From the NCBI GenBank assembly GCA_963677395.2, contig OY781965.2:3162001-3226000 (forward strand): a stretch of DNA of 64,000 nt. Reading direction: 5' to 3'. A program made the position numbers and the translations under genes. Below the pieces are notes generated by a model. That model saw only the letters and a list, made by a program, of their open reading frames with translations, was not told the DNA's origin and did no database searches. This document shows positions 63,687-64,000 of the stretch, piece after piece. The stretch is from G963667975 sp963677395 (lineage in GTDB: Bacteria > Bacteroidota > Bacteroidia > Bacteroidales > G963667975). Every line of letters begins with the position of its first letter. Within the stretch, counting starts at the first letter, position 1.

Positions 63687-64000
63687 TAAATAATTTAACT
63701 ATTATTTTAAGTTTACCAAAAACATCATTCATACGAGAAAAGCAATATATTACTCCTGACATATAAATGAAAAACAGCAACTTATGTATTATTCATGTCT
63801 AAAACACAAAATATGCTTCACAACAAAAGTACAACAATTATTTCTGATATAAATAGCTTATTCGCACTCCTTTTCGAATAATTTCAATGAATTACGAATA
63901 CATTTAACCGCGAGCTGAATATGATGGGTATTGCTTTAAAAACTTGAATAAATATAATAAAATTCAAAATAATATTTATCGGAACTCATTCTTATAAACT
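63687..64000. other. AT-rich region upstream of the two-component operon
   Basis: The last 314 bases have no open frame with coding character. No full TTTG-N19-TAnnTTTG promoter for the response regulator is seen on the minus strand, only loose TTTTTGG and TATTTTG matches. No stem or repeat was noted. Confidence 0.4.

Overview
This window looks like a chromosomal segment of a member of the Bacteroidota, most likely order Bacteroidales. The evidence is: promoters of the TTTG-N19/20-TAnnTTTG type instead of sigma70 -35/-10 boxes; several secreted proteins ending in type IX secretion (T9SS) C-terminal domains; SusCD-free glycosidases with Bacteroidota-like signal peptides; a DUF3467 gene after rpoC; PorT-like and OstA-like envelope genes; and moderate-to-low GC. 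Genus and species cannot be read from the sequence.

Layout. 1-3.8 kb: a cut-off GH3 beta-N-acetylhexosaminidase-type gene diverging from a GH29 alpha-L-fucosidase, then a small VOC protein and an HMA-AraC fusion regulator. 3.9-19 kb: one long minus-strand information-processing block. In transcription order it holds rpsU, a Xer recombinase, a hibernation factor, tRNA-Thr(TGT), tRNA-Tyr, tRNA-Gly, tRNA-Thr(GGT), tuf, tRNA-Trp, secE, nusG, rplK, rplA, rplJ, rplL, rpoB, rpoC and DUF3467. The four-tRNA-tuf order is the same as thrU-tyrU-glyT-thrT-tufB of E. coli. 19-26 kb: coaD, a PorT-like barrel and tex, a lone AT-rich membrane protein, and a lipoprotein/secreted protein pair. 26-33.5 kb: rsh, a fur homologue, purA, a PepSY-like secreted protein and an OstA-like protein. 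33.5-40.7 kb: minus-strand envelope genes (lipoprotein, DUF3999, DUF2339, LptF/G permease) and tgt. 40.7-51 kb: plus-strand glycosyltransferase, two sigma factors, an anti-sigma/beta-barrel-like protein and two T9SS cargo proteins (SBBP-like and PKD-repeat). 51-60 kb: two tandem modules, each a large T9SS adhesin-like protein followed by a tiny PID-CTERM-like protein. 60.3-63.7 kb: a sensor histidine kinase and its response regulator.

The most unusual part is 51-60.3 kb. The two adhesin modules share a 1,667-bp block at about 99% identity with no indels, covering the last 447 residues, a hairpin and the small gene, while the N-terminal passenger regions are unrelated. Both modules have the same promoter architecture: TTTGTC-N5-TTTGTC-N11-TTTG-N20-TAnnTTTG. 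Just upstream of the second one is a 692-bp array of 17 palindromic cores on an exact 42-bp period, separated by only two spacer types in the block order BBBB-AAAAA-BBBB-AAA. The array lies between that promoter and the end of the two-component operon. I infer, without proof, a passenger-swapping surface-protein locus whose operators may be read by the neighbouring response regulator.

Other points worth attention are a 128-bp MITE-like element with terminal inverted repeats and a 10-bp direct flank (19065-19212), a 109-bp direct repeat flanking the DUF3999/DUF2339 pair, a Tgt that lacks the usual zinc cysteines, and a promoter whose start site falls inside a terminator hairpin ahead of the tRNA-tuf operon.
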